A stretch of 64,000 bases of DNA from Hyphomicrobium sp. D-2 (GCF_029872155.1 NZ_JARXLA010000008.1:808501-872500); one strand, 5' to 3'; shown: positions 27,072-37,365, counted from the first letter of the stretch. A program made the numbers and translations. Notes: generated from the letters alone by a model not told the origin.

Positions 27072-29264
27072 ATGGCGAGCGCGAGGAATAGGGTGCGCGA
27101 GAAGGCTGTCGTAGAGAAGCAGACGGATATGTCGCCGCCGGTGGGACCGGATCGGTTCTATAATCGCGAGCTGTCGTGGCTGCAGTTCAATCGCCGCGTT
27201 TTGGAAGAAGCGCGCAACGAAAACCATCCGTTGCTGGAGCGGCTGCGCTTTCTGTCGATTTCGGCGTCGAACCTCGATGAATTCTACATGGTGCGCGTCG
27301 CCGGCATTTACGGCCAGGTTGCCGCGCGCGTGCAGACGCTGTCACAGGATGGCGCCACACCCGCGCAGCAGCTGCGCGCGATCAATCGGTTTGCGGCCAG
27401 CCTGGTTGAAGAGAAACAGGCCATCTGGCGCACGCTCAAGGATGAATTGGCGGCGGCTGGCGTCCATATGCTGGGAGCGAGCGATCTCACCGCTGCCGAC
27501 AGGACATGGCTGCAGCGCCTGTTCCTGACGCACATCTTCCCAATCCTGACGCCCATCGCTGCCGATCCTGCGCATCCGTTCCCGTTCATCCTCAACAAGG
27601 GCCTCACCATCGCCGTTGAGATGCAACGCGAGAGCGACCAGAAGGCGATGAACGGCCTCATCCCCATTCCAGGCCAGCTTGATCGCTTCATCCGTCTTAG
27701 CGCGCAAAGTTCCGATGAAAAGGAACAGCGCTTCATCCGGCTGGAAACGGTGATTGGCCTCTTTATATCCGAGCTGTTCCCCGGCTTTCAGATCAACGCC
27801 CACGGCGCTTTCCGCGTGCTGCGCGACAGCGACATTGAAATCCAGGAAGAGGCGGAAGATCTCGTCAGGTCATATGAAACGGCGCTGAAGAAGCGTCGTC
27901 GCGGCCATGTGATCCGGCTTGAGCTGGAAGCGGCGATGCCGAACCGGCTGAAGAAGTTCGTCATCGAAGAGCTGGAGGTGGGCGAAGATTCCGTCTTCAT
28001 CAAGGATGGCGTGCTGGCGCTGGCCGATACATCGCAGGTCATCAACAACGACCGGCCGGATCTGCTGTTCAAGCCGTTCAACGGTCGCTTCCCTGAGCGC
28101 ATCCGCGAATTCAGCGGCGATTGTTTCGCGGCCATCCGCAAGAAGGATCTGGTGGTTCATCACCCGTATGAATCTTTCGACGTGGTGGTGAAGTTCCTGC
28201 GTCAGGCCGTGGCCGATCCCAACGTGATGGCGATCAAGTGGACGCTCTACCGCACTTCGCGTGACAGCCCGATCGTGCAGGCGCTGAAAGAGGCGGTGGA
28301 AGCGGGCAAGTCCGTCACCGCCGTCGTCGAGCTTAAGGCGCGTTTCGATGAAGCCGCCAACATTCGTTGGGCGCGCGATCTGGAAAACGCGGGCGTGCAT
28401 GTCGTCTATGGCTTCATCGAGCTGAAGACGCACGCCAAGCTCGGCATGGTCGTACGGCGCGAAGGCAGCGAGCTAACCAGCTACTGCCATATCGGCACCG
28501 GCAACTATCATCCGCAGACGGCGCGCGTTTACACTGACCTGTCACTGTTCACCACCGATCCGGCGATTGCCCGCGATGTGACGCGCATCATGAATTTCGT
28601 CACCGGCTACGGCGAGCCCGCCGAGCTGGAGGCGATGGCGGCCAGCCCGCACGGCATCCGCCAGCGAATCGTTGCGCACATCCGCGAGGAGATGGAGCAC
28701 GTGAAGGCGGGTCGCCCCGGCGCCATCTGGATGAAGATGAACGCCCTTGTGGATGGCCCGATCATCGAGGCGCTTTACGAGGCCAGTCAGGCAGGCGTCC
28801 AGATTGACCTGATCGTGCGCGGCGTGTGCTGCCTGAAGCCCGGAATTCCTGGCTTTTCGGAAAATATTCGCGTGAAGAGCGTCGTCGGGCGCTTCCTGGA
28901 ACACGCCCGAATTTACTGTTTTGGACGCGGTCGGGGGTTGCCATCCCCGAAGGCCGCCGTCTACATCAGCTCCGCCGACATGATGCCAAGGAATCTCGAC
29001 CGTCGGGTCGAGGCCATGGTGCCGATCATGAATCCAACCGTGCACGAACAGGTGCTCGATCAGATCATGGTTGCCAACCTCAAGGACAACCAGCAGAGCT
29101 GGAGCATAAAGCCGGATGGTTCGTCAGAGCGGATCGGCCCGGCTAAGGGAGAAGAGCCCTTTAACGCGCATCAGTACTTCCTCACCAACCCGTCGTTGTC
29201 GGGAAGAGGACAAGCGCTAAAGGAAAACTTCCCTCCCCGCTTTAGTCTGCTCAGCAAAGACTGA
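27072..29264 (+). CDS. ppk: Polyphosphate kinase 1
   Basis: 730 aa. Conserved blocks: [62 protein letters not shown], the catalytic His region [15 protein letters not shown] with [11 protein letters not shown], and [19 protein letters not shown]. It builds polyphosphate from ATP through a phosphohistidine. GAAGGA five bases before the ATG at 27072 decides the start over an earlier in-frame codon. It lies 20 bp before ppx, so the pair for making and degrading polyphosphate is one operon. Confidence 0.97.
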   Translation: MASARNRVREKAVVEKQTDMSPPVGPDRFYNRELSWLQFNRRVLEEARNENHPLLERLRFLSISASNLDEFYMVRVAGIYGQVAARVQTLSQDGATPAQQLRAINRFAASLVEEKQAIWRTLKDELAAAGVHMLGASDLTAADRTWLQRLFLTHIFPILTPIAADPAHPFPFILNKGLTIAVEMQRESDQKAMNGLIPIPGQLDRFIRLSAQSSDEKEQRFIRLETVIGLFISELFPGFQINAHGAFRVLRDSDIEIQEEAEDLVRSYETALKKRRRGHVIRLELEAAMPNRLKKFVIEELEVGEDSVFIKDGVLALADTSQVINNDRPDLLFKPFNGRFPERIREFSGDCFAAIRKKDLVVHHPYESFDVVVKFLRQAVADPNVMAIKWTLYRTSRDSPIVQALKEAVEAGKSVTAVVELKARFDEAANIRWARDLENAGVHVVYGFIELKTHAKLGMVVRREGSELTSYCHIGTGNYHPQTARVYTDLSLFTTDPAIARDVTRIMNFVTGYGEPAELEAMAASPHGIRQRIVAHIREEMEHVKAGRPGAIWMKMNALVDGPIIEALYEASQAGVQIDLIVRGVCCLKPGIPGFSENIRVKSVVGRFLEHARIYCFGRGRGLPSPKAAVYISSADMMPRNLDRRVEAMVPIMNPTVHEQVLDQIMVANLKDNQQSWSIKPDGSSERIGPAKGEEPFNAHQYFLTNPSLSGRGQALKENFPPRFSLLSKD

Positions 29265-29284
29265 CGTCTGGAGCAGGTGCAGCT

Positions 29285-30820
29285 TTGACGAGCTTGGAGC
29301 GCCTTTTTGGCACAAACCGCCGTGCTCGCGAGACCGAGCCGGTCGGCGTCGTCGACATCGGATCGAACTCGGTTCGGCTCGTGGTCTATGAGGGCGCGGT
29401 GCGCTCTCCCACGCCGGTATGCAACGAAAAGGTGCTTTGCGGCCTGGGCCGTTCAATCGCATCTACCGGTCGTCTCGGAACCGAGGCCGTCGAGCGGACG
29501 ATTGCGGCGCTCGGCCGGTTCCGTGCCATCGCCCGCTTGCTGGGCGTCAAGCACCTGCATGCATTCGCCACCGCCGCGGTGCGTGAGGCTGAGGACGGCA
29601 AAGACTTCATCACCCGAGCCGAAAAAACGCTCGGCACATCCATCGAAGTGATCTCGGGCGAGCGTGAGGCTCGGCTGGTGGCGCAAGGCATCATCATGGG
29701 GTTCACCAACCCCGATGGTATTGCCGGCGACCTCGGCGGCGGTAGTCTTGAGCTGATCGATATTTCGGCCGAAGAGCTCAAACACGCGTCCACGCTGCCG
29801 ATTGGTGGTTTGCGTCTGATCGATGCGACCGGCAACAAGATCGAGAAAGCCCAGCCGCTGATCGATGCCGCAATCGCCGAGGTTCCCTGGCTCTCGGTCG
29901 GCGCGGGCCGCACCTTCTTCCCCGTCGGCGGAAGCTGGCGTGCCATTGCCCGCCTGCACATGGAGCAGACGCGCTATCCGCTGCACGTCACGCACGGTTA
30001 TGCGATCCCAACTGCTGAAGCGATCGCGTTTTGTGAGTTCCTGCGCAAAACCAAAAAGCTGACCGGTCTGGCCGGTTTCAGCCTGCTGCCGAAGATCCGG
30101 CGGGAAGTGCTGCCGTTCGCAGCGTTCGCGCTGGAGCGGCTGCTGCGCACACTCAACCCCAGCGAAGTGATGTTTTCTGCCTTCGGCGTTCGCGAAGGGC
30201 TGATTTATTCGCTGCTGCCCGCACACGAGCGCCAGCTTGATCCGCTGCTTTCGTTCTGCGCCGAATACGCCGGGCTGCGCTCGCGTTCGGTCGAACAGGC
30301 GTGGGAGCTGTGCAAGTGGACCGATCCGCTATTCGATCCGCCCGGTCCCAAGGAGACGCCGGAGGAGCGGCGCCTGCGCTATGCGGCGTGCCTGATCTCC
30401 GACATTGCCTGGCGGGAACATCCTGATTATCGCGGCGAGCAAAGCCTGAACCTGCTTGCACACGCAGGCCTTTCCGGTATCGACCATCAGGGTCGCGTGT
30501 TCTTGGCGCTGGCGATTTTCTTCCGCCATGTCGGCGCCAGCCAGGAGCATGCTGCCGATCTGTCGGAGCGGCTCAAGGCGCTGGCCAGCAAGCGATCCTT
30601 GAAGAGGGCGCGTATCGTGGCGGCGGCGATCCGTACGGCGCATACGCTGTCGATTGGCACGCCGGGCGTCATCGACAAGGCATCGCTCGCCTATGAGGAC
30701 GACAAGCTGGTGCTGACGATCCCGAAATCGTATGCCGCCCTTGATGGGGAGCGGCTGCGGCGGCGGTTTGAGGTTTTGGCGCAGCTCGTTGAGAAACAGC
30801 CCGAAATCCGCTTAAAGTAA
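29285..30820 (+). CDS. ppx: Exopolyphosphatase / pppGpp phosphohydrolase family
   Basis: 511 aa. The ASKHA ATP-binding fold is shown by VGVVDIGSNSVRLVVYE, the activation motif ATAAVREAEDGKDF and GDLGGGSLELIDI. The C-terminal about 200 residues are an HD-like extension (QEHAADLSERLKAL). It removes terminal phosphates from polyphosphate, and in relatives converts pppGpp. TTG start with AGG upstream. Same operon as ppk. Confidence 0.94.
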   Translation: MTSLERLFGTNRRARETEPVGVVDIGSNSVRLVVYEGAVRSPTPVCNEKVLCGLGRSIASTGRLGTEAVERTIAALGRFRAIARLLGVKHLHAFATAAVREAEDGKDFITRAEKTLGTSIEVISGEREARLVAQGIIMGFTNPDGIAGDLGGGSLELIDISAEELKHASTLPIGGLRLIDATGNKIEKAQPLIDAAIAEVPWLSVGAGRTFFPVGGSWRAIARLHMEQTRYPLHVTHGYAIPTAEAIAFCEFLRKTKKLTGLAGFSLLPKIRREVLPFAAFALERLLRTLNPSEVMFSAFGVREGLIYSLLPAHERQLDPLLSFCAEYAGLRSRSVEQAWELCKWTDPLFDPPGPKETPEERRLRYAACLISDIAWREHPDYRGEQSLNLLAHAGLSGIDHQGRVFLALAIFFRHVGASQEHAADLSERLKALASKRSLKRARIVAAAIRTAHTLSIGTPGVIDKASLAYEDDKLVLTIPKSYAALDGERLRRRFEVLAQLVEKQPEIRLK

Positions 30821-31029
30821 TGCGGCGGATTGATCGGGTTTCTGTCCGGGGCCCAAGGCTTGGCGCCGGATGAGGCTGCGGTCGCCGATGGGGCGGCGGC
30901 AATTCTCCGCACGCAAAGACGGCGCTTTGAAGTGGGCAACGCTTGCCTGCGGCCTGCCGCCGCCATATTTCCTGCTAAAGTTTAGCACCCGGCCCGATGG
31001 GGCCGCGATTGGGGACAGGACGCTCGCGA

Positions 31030-31938
31030 ATGGCCGATGATCCTTATGTCACCCTGGGCGTATCCAAGGGCGCCTCGGACGATGAGGTCAGGCGCGCTTT
31101 CCGCAAGCTCGCCAAGGAGCTGCATCCTGATATTTCCAAAGGCACCGAAGAACGCTTCAAGCAGGTGACCTCCGCTTACGAAATTCTGGGCGATCCGGAA
31201 AAGCGCAAGGCCTTCGACCGCGGCGAGATCAATGCCCGTGGCGAGCCGCGCCATTCAGGCTATCGCCAGTACGCTCGCGGCGCGCGCGCCAATGCGGGCG
31301 CAGGCGCTGGCCCCAATGGCGGCTTTGATGAGTTCGGCTTCAGCGACATCTTCTCCGATTTCTTCTCCGGTGCCGCTCGCGGTGGTGCGCGGTCCTCGAA
31401 CTTCTCCGCCCGTGGACAGGACGTTCGCTACACGCTGGAAGTCGATTTTCTTGAAGCTGCCCTCGGCGCCACCAAGCGTGTGACGTTGCCGAGCGGTGGC
31501 ACTCTGGATCTGAATGTTCCAGCTGGCGTGGGCGATCTGCAGGTGCTGCGCCTGAAGGGCAAAGGTCAGCGCGGTGTCGGCGCGGGCGAATCGGGCGATG
31601 CGCTGGTGGAAGTCCGCGTGCGTCCGCATCCGTTTTTCCGCCGCGAGGGCGAAGACATCATGCTCGAAGTTCCCATCGGCATCGATGAGGCGGTTCTGGG
31701 CGCGAAGGTTGAGGTGCCGACAATCAGCGGCCGTGTGCAGATCACTGTTCCCAAGGGCACCAGTTCGGGCCGCGTGTTCCGCCTGCGCGGCAAGGGCATC
31801 AAGCCATCGGGCAAGCAGGAAGCTGGCGACCAACTCGTGACGGTGCGCATCGTGTTGCCGGAAAAGATCGACGACACGCTAGCCTATTTCTTCTCGGAAT
31901 GGCGCCAGAAGAACAGTTACGATCCCGGCCGCAAGTAA
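31030..31938 (+). CDS. J-domain protein, DnaJ/CbpA type without zinc finger
   Basis: 302 aa. The N-terminal J domain (DPYVTLGVSKGASDDEVRRA, HPD in ELHPDISKG) is followed by a Gly/Ala/Phe-rich linker and a DnaJ C-terminal peptide-binding domain (DLNVPAGVGDLQVLRLKGKG, RVFRLRGKGI). The Cys-rich zinc finger of DnaJ is missing, as in CbpA. It stimulates DnaK ATPase. Start at 31030 supported by AGGAC upstream. Its end is followed by two structured palindromic repeats facing rnd. Confidence 0.92.
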   Translation: MADDPYVTLGVSKGASDDEVRRAFRKLAKELHPDISKGTEERFKQVTSAYEILGDPEKRKAFDRGEINARGEPRHSGYRQYARGARANAGAGAGPNGGFDEFGFSDIFSDFFSGAARGGARSSNFSARGQDVRYTLEVDFLEAALGATKRVTLPSGGTLDLNVPAGVGDLQVLRLKGKGQRGVGAGESGDALVEVRVRPHPFFRREGEDIMLEVPIGIDEAVLGAKVEVPTISGRVQITVPKGTSSGRVFRLRGKGIKPSGKQEAGDQLVTVRIVLPEKIDDTLAYFFSEWRQKNSYDPGRK

Positions 31939-31947
31939 TTGCCCTAC

Positions 31948-31988
31948 GCGCTCGGCGGCCGGCTCCCGGAACGGGAGTCGCCGAGCGC
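31948..31988 (+). repeat. Structured palindromic repeat, copy D
   Basis: Stem GCGCTCGGCG, bulge GCCGG, inner hairpin CTCCCG-GAA-CGGGAG, single T, closing CGCCGAGCGC. It begins 10 bp after the J-domain gene stop. Confidence 0.88.
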
Positions 31989-32000
31989 AGGTAAAAACCA

Positions 32001-32035
32001 CTCGGCGGCCGGCTCCCGGAACGGGAATCGCCGAG
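32001..32035 (+). repeat. Structured palindromic repeat, copy E
   Basis: Stem CTCGGCG, bulge GCCGG, inner hairpin CTCCCG-GAA-CGGGAA (one mismatch), single T, closing CGCCGAG. It is 12 bp after copy D, in the same orientation. Confidence 0.85.
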
Positions 32036-32160
32036 CGTCGGAAAGAACGCCGGGAACTACGCAAGTTTCAGCGTTCGCTGCAAATACGGGCCGACAAGAT
32101 TGTGGTCGCAGCGTGCATCCACCAAATGCGGGGGCGTTAGCAGCCTTGCGTTGCTTGCTT

Positions 32161-33333
32161 CTATTGCGCTGCCTGCGAGGCCTTGCCGGTTGCGATCGGC
32201 ACCACTTCGCTGCCGGACAGCGTGAGGGCAATTTCGCCGCGCTTCAGGCGCAGTGCATCTTCGCCGAACAGACGACGGCGCCAGCCTTTGAGCGCCGGAA
32301 TATCCGGCTCGGCTTCAACCGCGATGCGCTCCAGATCTTCCGAACCGGCGATCATCTTCGGGGCCACGCGATGGCGTGCGGCCGATGCCTTAAGCAGCAC
32401 GCGGAGCAGTTCGATCAAAGCCGTCGATTCGGCCGAAAGCTGAGTTCCGCGGTTGACCGGCGGCACGCTTTTGACATCCCGCGCCAGACCGAGCTTCACA
32501 GCTTCGATAATCTCCCGCGCGCGCGATGAGCGCGAGAAGCCTTCACTCAGCGTACGCAGATGGCTGAGCTGTTCCGGCGTGGTCGGCGCCTGATTGGCGA
32601 TGTCATAAAGGGCTTCATCACGCAGGATGCGCGAGCGCGGCACGTCCTGCGCCTGCGCCAGACGTTCCCGCCAGGCCGCAAGTTCCATCAGGACGGCAAG
32701 CGCCTTGCGGTTCTTGACGCGCAGTTTCAGCCGCTGCCAAGCCTCCTCCGGATTGGAGGCATAGGTGCGTGGGTCCGTCAGTATGCCCATCTCCTCGCTG
32801 AGCCAGTCCGACCGGCCTGCCTTGTCGATGTCAGCCTTCAGGTGCCGATAAACGTCGCGCAGGTGCGTGACGTCGCCCAGTGCATATTCAAGCTGGCGGT
32901 CGGAAAGCGGACGGCGGCTCCAGTCGGTGAAGCGCGATGACTTGTCGATGTCCGCGCCGGTCACGTTCTTGACGAGGTTAACGTAGGAGACGCTCTCGCC
33001 GAAACCGCAGACCATCGCCGCCACTTGCGTGTCAAACACGGGTCGCGGCACCAGGCCAGCGCGGGCGTACACGATTTCGATGTCCTGGCGGGCAGCGTGG
33101 AAGACCTTGGTCACCCGCTCATCGCCCATCAGCGCCCAGAATGGGGCGAGGTCGATACCCGGTGCCATGGGGTCGATAATCATTGCCTCATCAGGCGAGG
33201 CGATCTGGATCAGACATAGCTGCGGCCAGAAGGTCGATTCCCGCAAAAATTCCGTGTCAACAGTCACGAAATCGCTGGCTGAAAGGCGCCCTACGGCTTG
33301 GCTGAGTTCTTCGGAGGCGGTGACAATGCGCAT
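32161..33333 (-). CDS. rnd: Ribonuclease D
   Basis: 390 aa. The DEDDy exonuclease domain has VTVDTEFLRESTFWPQLCLI (Exo I), FHAARQDIEIVYAR (Exo II) and YALGDVTHLRDVYRHL (Exo III with the Tyr). A HRDC-type domain follows. The enzyme trims 3' ends of tRNA and other stable RNAs. The start at 33333 (MRIVTASEE) fits the family; earlier in-frame ATGs would add an unconserved tail. Gene order ppx / J-domain / rnd / aspS is usual in this group. Confidence 0.93.
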   Translation of the reverse strand: MRIVTASEELSQAVGRLSASDFVTVDTEFLRESTFWPQLCLIQIASPDEAMIIDPMAPGIDLAPFWALMGDERVTKVFHAARQDIEIVYARAGLVPRPVFDTQVAAMVCGFGESVSYVNLVKNVTGADIDKSSRFTDWSRRPLSDRQLEYALGDVTHLRDVYRHLKADIDKAGRSDWLSEEMGILTDPRTYASNPEEAWQRLKLRVKNRKALAVLMELAAWRERLAQAQDVPRSRILRDEALYDIANQAPTTPEQLSHLRTLSEGFSRSSRAREIIEAVKLGLARDVKSVPPVNRGTQLSAESTALIELLRVLLKASAARHRVAPKMIAGSEDLERIAVEAEPDIPALKGWRRRLFGEDALRLKRGEIALTLSGSEVVPIATGKASQAAQ

Positions 33334-33760
33334 GAGGCGCGCGGTATAGCGCATTCGATGGAATTTGTCGCGGGGGTAGCGACTGCAAAATAGCACCCCT
33401 ATGGCCGCACCGGCTGTCAGTTCCGGGCAGGGATCATAGCCTCGTGGCAGGCATCAACCATGCTGCGGTTGCGAATTGCCTTTGATCCATCTGGTGAAAA
33501 TTCGACCCGACCGATGTGCAACTTGCAGAGCTTGGGCCGCAATAACGCTTACACTTTTTTGGCGTCGATCTGCCGAGCCTCCCATCATGGTCGCCAGAAA
33601 AGCGCTTCGAACAGCGGCAGAAACGTACAAATGTGCCGTTTTGATCCGCGAATTGGTCTCAACTTATCCCTTTATTGCCCTGAATTTTAAGCAAAATATC
33701 TTCAATTTGATCGGGTCTTTTAGCGCGCCTTCAGCCGCTCCCAGCTTTTGAGGCCCCGTC
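33334..33760. other. Intergenic leader region upstream of the OmpA-like gene
   Basis: 427 bp between divergent rnd and the OmpA-like gene. The right 200 bp are clearly AT-richer than the surroundings and end TGAGG before the start codon. Promoters for both genes should lie here, but no clear element is seen and no gene is supported. Confidence 0.4.
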
Positions 33761-35428
33761 ATGCGTATGCGCACTTTTCTGCCGTTGTTAATGGCTCCCC
33801 TCGCCTGGCCTGGTGCCGCTGCCGCCGAAACCGGTGTCTGCGCCAATGCCGTTGACCGTATCGGTTGCCTGATGGCGTCTGTGGATGCCGCGTTCGAGCG
33901 GCACGTCCGTCCGGCAAAATCCAACAGCTCGATTTCCGTCGCGATGGCCCGCCAGGCCCGCGATCTGGCATTGAGCACCAGCTACTGCTCTGCTGAAACC
34001 GCGACCGCTTCAACGCCGCTGTGCGATCTGACGCGTGCTGATAGTTTTGCCGCGTATCAGGAAGTCCTGTTGAATGACACCGTGGCGCGGGCCGACAAAA
34101 TCCGCGCGCTCGATGCTTCACGCACAGCCGAACAGATTGCCATCATCGCCGCGTCGGCGATCGAATATCAGCCGCAGCTTGAAACGGCCCATCGGGTTTG
34201 GATCAAGGACGCGCTTGTTGCTGCCGCCAAGGAGCGCGTTCGTCGCTTCGCCATGCAGCAGAACGAACTGACCAAGCTGTCGATGGCGCGCATTGATGCG
34301 GAGCTTGATCGCCAGCGTGAAGCGCGCATGTCGCCGTGCAATGTCAGCAACGACACGCGCCAGCGTTGCGTTGAGCAGTATCAGCGCAATCACATGGAAC
34401 AGCGGGTTGCAGCGCTTGATGTAGCAACCGGATCCGTTGTCGGTCTGCGCCCCGTAAAGGCCCATCGGGATATCACCGCGGTGCTGGAGCAGTGCCGCTC
34501 GGCTGGATATTCCAGCTCCGGCTGCAATGTTAATGGTGCTGACCTTGCCTATCATGCGACGCGCGCTACGCATGTTGCGTCGATCGTCGAGGTGTGCCGT
34601 GCTGCCGGTTACTCTGCTTCCGGTTGCCGTTTCGATGCAGTCGATCAGAACTTCGTCGTCGCTGGCGTTTTGGCAGCGGATCGCGCGCACATGGCATCTG
34701 GATCGCGTGCTTCGGTTACCGTGATCGCAAGCTTCGATCCGTGCCGCACGGTTGGCTACTCGCAGTTCAACTGCCGCGTCGAACCTCGCGAGCAGCTTCT
34801 GATCGCAGAGGCCAACCCCAGCAGCAATGCGAACAGTGCCCGTGAAATTGCTCGCGGCGCTTACATGCTGCCGCCGGCGAATACGCCGTCGATTGAGACC
34901 GGTGCCATCTCCGTGCCGCAGCTGCAGTCGCCGCCGGCCTTTATCGAGCCCAACAACGGCCTGCGCGAAATCTCTGACGATGGCTGCGATCTTTCGGGCA
35001 AGCCTTTCGGACCGCTGCATTTCGCCCGCGGTGTTGTGATCGATCACGAGATGCATGACGAATTGGACCGCCTTGCCACGTTGGCCAAGTCGTGCCCTGG
35101 CATGCGGATCGAGATCCATGGTTTTTCGGATCGGACCGGAGCTTCCGCAGCGGTTCAGACTTCGCAGGATCGCGCCCAGGCCGTTGCCGACTATCTGATC
35201 GACAAGGGGCTTGCGCCGGGCCGTCTCGCTGCCGTTGGCCGCAGCACTGGCGCCAAGTACAACGCCCTCAGGCACCGTGGTCAGACCATTCGGTTCGCCG
35301 ATGACCGCCGCGTCGAGTTTGTGATTCGCGATCCGTCGATGGATGAAGTCGCCCGCCGGATCATGTGGGAGCTGGCCGATCTGCTCGATCCCACCTACAT
35401 CCCGCCGGTGGCTGGCCTCAGCCCGTGA
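33761..35428 (+). CDS. OmpA family protein with three Cys-containing repeats
   Basis: 555 aa. Signal peptide MAPLAWPGAAAA. A helical N-terminal domain (residues about 25-220) is followed by three short repeats with pattern C-R-x-x-GYS-x-x-x-C (QCRSAGYSSSGCNV, CRAAGYSASGCRF, CRTVGYSQFNCRV) around residues 245-345. The last 120 residues are an OmpA-type peptidoglycan-binding domain (RIEIHGFSDRTGASAAVQTS, LSxxRA-like SQDRAQAVADYLI). TGAGG before the ATG supports the start. A terminator follows. It probably links the envelope to peptidoglycan. The repeat module is not recognised. Confidence 0.82.
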   Translation: MRMRTFLPLLMAPLAWPGAAAAETGVCANAVDRIGCLMASVDAAFERHVRPAKSNSSISVAMARQARDLALSTSYCSAETATASTPLCDLTRADSFAAYQEVLLNDTVARADKIRALDASRTAEQIAIIAASAIEYQPQLETAHRVWIKDALVAAAKERVRRFAMQQNELTKLSMARIDAELDRQREARMSPCNVSNDTRQRCVEQYQRNHMEQRVAALDVATGSVVGLRPVKAHRDITAVLEQCRSAGYSSSGCNVNGADLAYHATRATHVASIVEVCRAAGYSASGCRFDAVDQNFVVAGVLAADRAHMASGSRASVTVIASFDPCRTVGYSQFNCRVEPREQLLIAEANPSSNANSAREIARGAYMLPPANTPSIETGAISVPQLQSPPAFIEPNNGLREISDDGCDLSGKPFGPLHFARGVVIDHEMHDELDRLATLAKSCPGMRIEIHGFSDRTGASAAVQTSQDRAQAVADYLIDKGLAPGRLAAVGRSTGAKYNALRHRGQTIRFADDRRVEFVIRDPSMDEVARRIMWELADLLDPTYIPPVAGLSP

Positions 35429-35466
35429 CCGGCGGAATTGAGGCGAGCTAAAGGCAACGTGAATTT

Positions 35467-35493
35467 AAAGGCCCTCTTCCGGGGGCCTTTTTG
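35467..35493 (+). terminator. Rho-independent terminator after the OmpA-like gene
   Basis: AAAGGCCC pairs with GGGGCCTTT around TCTTCC, followed by TTTT. Confidence 0.8.
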
Positions 35494-35592
35494 CGTTGGA
35501 GCCCCGAAACTTGGTGTCGGACATCCATGCGACTTGCTCGCTGTTGAAAATACCTGGATCGCATGGACAACTAGCTCGCCGGGCGTCAAACC

Positions 35593-36759
35593 ATGGGCGT
35601 GGCGGATACAAATGGGCAACCCGGGGCAGGCGGGCAAATGCACGCTGGAGAGACCGTGCAGGAAACGCCCGGCATAACAGTGCCGGAGCGAGATCGCGCG
35701 CCTTTGCTGCATCCGCAACGGGAGCGGGCGTTCTGGCTTGGGCTGTTCGTGGCGCTGCTGGCCCATTCGGCGTTGATGCTGGCGTTAACCTCGGCGGCCG
35801 AGCACGAACAGCGCCGCGTTGGCGTTGACGGCGGCGCTGAGGATTCCATCGCGGTTGAAATCGTTGATGGTGCGACGCTGCGCGATAGCATGGAGCCGCC
35901 CGCGCCACCTTCCCCGCCGCCGGCAATGCAACCGCAACAACCGATGGCACAGCCGGCGCAACAGCCGCAGCAGGCCGAGCCACCTGCTCCCCAGGAAGAG
36001 CAGCAGACGGCGATGGCCGAGCCCGAGCCGCCTCAGCCGCCGCCACCGCAGCCTGAAGTTTCCGATCCCGCTCCAGAACCGCCGCCCGCGCCTGAGCCGC
36101 CGGCGGAGCAGCCGCAGAACACGCAGGCTCTGAAGCCAGCGCTTGATGCTGCGCCGCCCGATCTGGTTGAGAAGGCGCTGGAGGACGCTCCGGCGCTGGC
36201 CGATGCGGCCGAAGCTGAAAAGGCGGAGGAGGCGAAAGAGCCGCCAGAGGAAGCCAAGCCGGTTGAGACACCGAAGGAAGCGCCGAAGGCGGAAACGAAG
36301 CCGCCTGAGGTGAAGCCGCCTGAGGTGAAGAAGGGAGCGCAGAAACAGAAGCCGCCGACGAAGCAGCAGCCCAAGAAGCGCAGTCAGCGCACGGCCGCGC
36401 TTGATCTCAGCATGCCTTCGGAAATGGGTGAGAGCTCATCGGATGCGGGTGGCGCGTCTTCGATGGTGCAACGGCCGCCGGGGATCACCCGCTCGGGCGA
36501 AAACGATGCATTTGCTCTTGATGTCATACGCGCGTTGCGGCGCTCGATGCCGCCAGCGACTGCGCGCGGGCGCGTAACGGTTCGTATTGTGCTGTCAGAA
36601 AACGGCTCGCGCGCGGATGTGAAGGTGGTCAACAGCGGCGGCAACCCGGACATGGATTTCAACATCGTGTTCGCAGCGCGTCAGACCGCCTATCCGTTTC
36701 CGCCGAAGAAATCGACGGTCGCCGATCGCACCTTTACGGTGACGTACATCTATCGCTGA
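35593..36759 (+). CDS. TonB-like energy transducer, proline-rich
   Basis: 388 aa. A cytoplasmic start is followed by one membrane helix (FWLGLFVALLAHSALMLAL, about residues 47-67). A long Pro/Gln/Ala/Glu-rich stretch spans the periplasm, then Lys-rich segments (PPEVKPPEVKKGAQKQK) and a C-terminal TonB-like domain with GRVTVRIVLSENGSRADVK and FPPKKSTVADRTFTVTY. TonB transmits proton-motive force to outer-membrane receptors. No exbB/exbD is adjacent. Start could also be the ATG at 35641. TolA-like function is an alternative. Confidence 0.8.
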   Translation: MGVADTNGQPGAGGQMHAGETVQETPGITVPERDRAPLLHPQRERAFWLGLFVALLAHSALMLALTSAAEHEQRRVGVDGGAEDSIAVEIVDGATLRDSMEPPAPPSPPPAMQPQQPMAQPAQQPQQAEPPAPQEEQQTAMAEPEPPQPPPPQPEVSDPAPEPPPAPEPPAEQPQNTQALKPALDAAPPDLVEKALEDAPALADAAEAEKAEEAKEPPEEAKPVETPKEAPKAETKPPEVKPPEVKKGAQKQKPPTKQQPKKRSQRTAALDLSMPSEMGESSSDAGGASSMVQRPPGITRSGENDAFALDVIRALRRSMPPATARGRVTVRIVLSENGSRADVKVVNSGGNPDMDFNIVFAARQTAYPFPPKKSTVADRTFTVTYIYR

Positions 36760-36910
36760 TCCCACAAATTGTTGCTGCGAGAGTGCCAATCGTTGCGTCG
36801 CTGGCCGCATCTTTAAACGTTGGTCACGCTTGATGGTGATGATGCCAGACATGCGCTGAACTCGGGCTTTCGCTCGCATGTTCGCACGGGATAACGATTG
36901 GGGCCGACAA

Positions 36911-37294
36911 ATGGATTTTTCGCTGCAAAACATGCTGGTCGCATTGGGTCAGCTTTTGCTTGGTGGTCTGTTTGTTTTCACCGGGCTCAATAATTTCGGC
37001 CCCCTCGGTGACAGGGCTGCGGCTGGATTGAAAGCGCGCGGCATCCCATCACCGCGCGAAGTGCTGAAGGTGGCAAGTGTATTCGAGGTGGTTGCCGGTG
37101 CGTGCCTTATGCTGGGTGCTATGGTCGCCCCGGCTGCGCTGGCTCTGGCGCTCTACACGCTGGTCGCTTCGTACGTGCTGTCGAACTTCTGGGAGCAGCC
37201 ACTGGGCGAAACGCGTGAAGTCATGCATCGCACATTCATCGCCAACATCGCGATCGTCGGCGGACTGTTGCTGGCTGCTGCGCAGGCGTTGTGA
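36911..37294 (+). CDS. DoxX family membrane protein
   Basis: 127 aa with four membrane segments. DoxX features are LGQLLLGGLFVFTGLNNFG, GLKARGIPSPREVLKVASV and a final TM region IANIAIVGGLLLAAAQA. DoxX-like proteins are found in redox-stress and quinone-related complexes, but their function is often unknown. The ATG at 36911 is chosen from GGGG seven bases upstream and the usual family length. Confidence 0.8.
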   Translation: MDFSLQNMLVALGQLLLGGLFVFTGLNNFGPLGDRAAAGLKARGIPSPREVLKVASVFEVVAGACLMLGAMVAPAALALALYTLVASYVLSNFWEQPLGETREVMHRTFIANIAIVGGLLLAAAQAL

Positions 37295-37365
37295 TGCGGC
37301 GGCGTTGATGGCGGCAGGCCGGGGCTGATCGGTCACGCGGAGCAGAACGCGACCGAACTGGCGCG

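Noticed and set aside
35465-36271. A 268-codon minus-strand frame opposite the TonB-like gene
   Set aside because: Pro/Ala-rich repeats on the opposite strand are a shadow of the proline-rich coding region.
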